From: Patescibacteria group bacterium
Lineage (GTDB): Bacteria; Patescibacteria; UBA1384; CAILIB01
Reading direction: 5' to 3'
Length of the DNA: 7,536 nucleotides
Assembly: GCA_020696955.1 (NCBI GenBank)
Contig: JAJFBK010000027.1
Location: 1-7,536 of the forward strand
Each line of letters starts with the position of its first letter. The first letter of the stretch is position 1. A model generated the notes under the pieces. The model had not been told where the DNA came from and made no database searches. It saw only the letters and a program-made list of their open reading frames with translations. Position numbers and translations under genes: made by a program. This document shows, piece after piece, positions 5,688-7,536 of the stretch.

Positions 5688-5894
5688 ATGCCACTGATAA
5701 TCAATATCGACGTGATGCTCGCCAAGAGGAAGATGAGCGTCACCGAACTTTCGGAGAGAGTCGGAATCACCATGGCAAACCTTTCCATTCTGAAGAACGG
5801 AAAAGCTAAGGCCATAAGGGTCTCGACATTAGAAGCGATCTGTAAGGCTCTAGAGTGTCAGCCAGGAGATATCCTGGAGTACCAAAACGACTAA
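5688..5894 (+). CDS. YozG-like Cro/CI-type helix-turn-helix regulator
   Basis: 68 residues, essentially a bare XRE-type HTH domain. It shows IDVMLAKRKMSVTELSERVGIT (7-28) with recognition helix MANLSILKNGKAKAIR (29-44) and the closing STLEAICKALECQPGDILEY (46-65), which is typical of the YozG/small XRE subgroup. There is no ligand-binding or dimerisation domain. It is co-transcribed with the upstream DUF2975 gene; the SD GAGAGGAG (5676-5683) overlaps that gene's stop. It probably binds DNA as a dimer, possibly at the direct repeats 5183-5207 in its own operon promoter. No terminator is visible directly after it, so transcription may continue into the gene at 5952. Confidence 0.93.
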   Translation: MPLIINIDVMLAKRKMSVTELSERVGITMANLSILKNGKAKAIRVSTLEAICKALECQPGDILEYQND

Positions 5895-5951
5895 GAACCG
5901 GCAGTAATTCAAAAATTATTATTTATTAATTTACCAATTAACATTTGTTAT

Positions 5952-6242
5952 ATGGAAACCCAAAACAGCAACATTACTCGCATCGTGCTCGCAACCGCTC
6001 TCATATTGTCGGTACCGTTAATTGCTATGCAATTTACCGATGAAGTAGACTGGAATCTCTTCGATTTCGTTATCATCGGAACTCTTCTTCTCGGGACAGG
6101 GCTCACATATGAGCTGGTCTCAAGGAATGTGAAAGACAAAACCCAGCGGCTTCTGATAGCCCTAGGACTTGGATTCGTCCTCTTTCTTATCTGGGCAGAG
6201 CTTGCGGTAGGCGTCTTCGGAACACCGTTCGCAGGATCTTAG
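5952..6242 (+). CDS. Small three-helix membrane protein
   Basis: 96 residues with hydrophobic segments at about 9-26, 37-54 and 66-89. The sequence IAMQFTDEVDWNLFDFVIIGTLLLGTGLTYEL (24-55) resembles a widespread uncharacterised bacterial membrane protein; as far as I recall, some relatives are longer and continue after the LAVG(V/I)(F/I)G motif, which here ends as AVGVFGTPFAGS and then stops. The stop is followed directly by a strong terminator, so the short form looks genuine rather than broken. It lies 57 bp after the XRE gene. The gap is extremely AT-rich (with TTAATT/AATTAA arms at 5926-5941) and contains no SD, and I could not identify a confident promoter, so it may be read from the upstream operon or be leaderless. 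Function unknown. Confidence 0.82.
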   Translation: METQNSNITRIVLATALILSVPLIAMQFTDEVDWNLFDFVIIGTLLLGTGLTYELVSRNVKDKTQRLLIALGLGFVLFLIWAELAVGVFGTPFAGS

Positions 6243-6256
6243 GCATAGACTTTGCA

Positions 6257-6297
6257 AAAATAAAAAGAGCGGCTGTTGAAGTCGCTCTTTTTATTTT
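6257..6297. terminator. Bidirectional intrinsic terminator
   Basis: AAAATAAAAAGAGCG (6257-6271) and its exact complement (6283-6297) flank an 11-nt centre that can add one G-U and one C-G pair. Both strands end in a T-rich tail, so it can stop the plus-strand gene at 5952 and the convergent minus-strand gene at 6301. It ends 3 bp from the stop codon of the latter. Confidence 0.95.
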
Positions 6298-6300
6298 CTT

Positions 6301-6885
6301 CTAGTTGTTGGTAAAGAGAATATCAGCTTTTAAATCGGGACGAATCGACATGAAAGTCTCAGCTTCTTTTGGGGACCAAACAGTGCTCCATAATTCGTCA
6401 TGATCAACCTGATACTCTTCCCTATCCCGCTTCATGCCCCGAGCATTTGCAACATCCTGGGGCAAATCAATCCAAATCAAGAGATCCAAGTAGCCACGAA
6501 ACGCATCTTGAAATAACTCACCAGGCCCGTCAATGATTACAAAACGCCCAACTTCCTGCCTTTCATCAACCTGCCTATTGCTTTTCCAGTCAAATATCCG
6601 GGACTGCACCGTATTTGTAACGTGCAACTCCCGCAATACCAATTCCTCAAATCTCTGCCAATTATGGGGATAGCCGGGTTTTGCGCCATTCTCATCAGCA
6701 ACTATAAAATCATCCACATGGATAATGGAAGCACCACCTAAACTACCCGCCAGTTTTTGGCTAATTGTGGATTTTCCGGCCCCAGCAAAGCCAGATATGG
6801 CAATAACAAAGCGCTCCCTAACTTTGGATAGCTCAATGATTTCTTTGGCTAAATCATCTGTATTGTGAACGTTTCGCTGCTTCAT
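6301..6885 (-). CDS. P-loop nucleoside (uridine) kinase-like protein
   Basis: 194 residues, a single P-loop NTPase domain. Walker A is GFAGAGKST (32-40). HVDDF (56-60) corresponds to the H(Y/V)DDF substrate-binding segment of uridine kinase and phosphoribulokinase-like enzymes. VIIDGP (116-121) is the Walker B-like strand. RGMKRDREEY (149-158) is the likely arginine-rich lid, and WIDLP (138-142) is typical of the fold. The protein is close in length to uridine kinases, but the first about 20 residues and parts of the middle differ, so the phosphate acceptor (uridine, another nucleoside or a different small molecule) is uncertain. It starts 26 bp after the UvrA-family gene on the same strand and probably shares its transcript. 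No SD is seen before the ATG at 6885; the frame offers no better start. A functional link to UvrA is not evident. Confidence 0.88.
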   Translation of the reverse strand: MKQRNVHNTDDLAKEIIELSKVRERFVIAISGFAGAGKSTISQKLAGSLGGASIIHVDDFIVADENGAKPGYPHNWQRFEELVLRELHVTNTVQSRIFDWKSNRQVDERQEVGRFVIIDGPGELFQDAFRGYLDLLIWIDLPQDVANARGMKRDREEYQVDHDELWSTVWSPKEAETFMSIRPDLKADILFTNN

Positions 6886-6911
6886 ATCGGACTAATTTAG
6901 CAATAATTTAT

Positions 6912-7536
6912 TCACAGATACTGGGCAATAAGCGCATCCTTGCTCTTAACCAGCTCTGCCGGAGTTCCCTCAAACATGATCTTACCCCCTGCTTTTCCTC
7001 CTTCAGGCCCAAGGTCAATAATCCAGTCAGCCCGTCTGATAACTTCCTGATTATGCTCAATGGTAATGACCGTGTTCTTGGTATCAACCAACCGATCAAT
7101 GATCCGGTGTAAGCGAGAGATGTCAGACATGTGGAGCCCGGTAGTTGGCTCATCGAGAACGTAAATACTCCCTTTCTTATGAAGTTCACCCGCAAGCTTA
7201 AGGCGCTGACATTCTCCTCCCGATAAAGAACTGAGCGGCTGTCCAAGGGTTAGGTAATCAAGGCCGACGTCATTCAAGGCTTCAAGCTTTTGGGCAATTT
7301 CCTTGAGATCAAAGAACTCAATTGATTGGGCCACTGTCAGCTCCAAGACTTCGGAGATATTCTTTCCATTATATTTGTATTCAAGCACTTCCTGCTTAAA
7401 ACGTTTGCCTTCGCAAATGTCACAGGGCAGCTTGGCATCATCGAGAAAAGCCAGGTCGGTCGTCACGAAACCGGCTCCCTTGCAGTTGTCACAGGCGCCT
7501 TTGGAATTGAAGCTGAAGAGTCCAGCATCAACCTTG
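6912..7536 (-). CDS. UvrA-family ABC ATPase, C-terminal part (5' end outside window)
   Basis: The last 207 codons are visible; the frame is open through the right edge. In order: a zinc module CDNC (visible residues 15-18) and CDIC (38-41), spaced 19 residues as in UvrA; EGKRF (42-46); the ABC signature LSGGE (104-108); Walker B IYVLDEP (124-130); the H-loop IEHN (159-162); and DWIIDLGPEGG (170-180). UvrA is the DNA-damage recognition ATPase of nucleotide excision repair. Between the signature and Walker B this protein has the short linker ELHKKGSIYVLDEP where housekeeping UvrA usually has a few more residues (RSTGRTLYILDEP), and the zinc module reads GACDNCKGAG...TDLAFLDD. These resemble UvrA-like paralogues (UvrA2/DrrC-type, associated with drug tolerance) more than canonical UvrA, so I do not assign uvrA firmly. 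An alternative GTG at 7466 is internal and not the start. Confidence 0.93.
   Translation of the reverse strand, partial: KVDAGLFSFNSKGACDNCKGAGFVTTDLAFLDDAKLPCDICEGKRFKQEVLEYKYNGKNISEVLELTVAQSIEFFDLKEIAQKLEALNDVGLDYLTLGQPLSSLSGGECQRLKLAGELHKKGSIYVLDEPTTGLHMSDISRLHRIIDRLVDTKNTVITIEHNQEVIRRADWIIDLGPEGGKAGGKIMFEGTPAELVKSKDALIAQYL

Noticed and set aside
1..7536. CRISPR array, transposon ends, tRNA genes, integrase or toxin-antitoxin locus
   Set aside because: No regularly spaced repeats, terminal inverted repeats with target duplications, cloverleaf-like sequences or matching proteins were found. The DUF2975-XRE pair superficially resembles a toxin-antitoxin pair, but the four-helix DUF2975 protein is not a known toxin type.

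Overview
This 7.5 kb window looks like ordinary bacterial chromosome: small single genes and two- or three-gene operons, many of them convergent or divergent and separated by clear intrinsic terminators. TGA and TAA/TAG all act as stops, so the standard code applies. Base composition is mid-range with very AT-rich intergenic gaps. Several genes lack a convincing Shine-Dalgarno (SD) sequence, and one promoter would give a leaderless mRNA. Combined with the gene content (L-type lectin/DUF11 surface protein, YggT, CPBP protease, DUF2975-YozG pair), this weakly suggests a Patescibacteria/Saccharibacteria-like or Gram-positive-like genome. No rRNA or marker gene settles the taxonomy. No transposase, integrase, CRISPR array or tRNA was seen.

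Layout. Bases 1-1439 (minus) hold the N-terminal 479 codons of a large secreted protein: signal peptide, L-type lectin domain, DUF11 domain and the start of a choice-of-anchor U-like module. The gene runs off the left edge. A divergent control region (1440-1564) contains a perfect 15-bp-arm palindrome over the promoter of an ArsR-type repressor (1565-1888). That gene is followed by an SRPBCC/AHSA1 gene (1903-2385) and a strong terminator. Convergent to it is a YggT-like membrane protein (2496-2894, minus), possibly translationally coupled to a tiny upstream membrane ORF. The same stretch on the plus strand has a promoter-like sequence and an isolated intrinsic terminator (3057-3089), so a small RNA of about 155 nt is an alternative reading. 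Next comes a 345-residue acidic, helical protein I do not recognise (3222-4259), with its own near-consensus promoter, SD and terminator.

Bases 4357-5070 (minus) encode a CPBP-family (CAAX-protease-like) intramembrane protein. Divergent from it is an operon-like DUF2975 membrane protein (5213-5677) plus a small YozG-like Cro/CI regulator (5688-5894), then a small three-helix membrane protein (5952-6242). A perfect bidirectional terminator separates these from a minus-strand pair: the 3' part of a UvrA-family ABC ATPase (6912-7536, running off the right edge) followed 26 bp later by a P-loop uridine-kinase-like protein (6301-6885).

The genes do not form one obvious system. The best-supported functional units are the ArsR-SRPBCC autoregulated pair and the DUF2975-XRE pair, both recurrent bacterial regulator/partner modules. 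The least explained items are the acidic orphan protein, the candidate small RNA and the lectin-type adhesin.
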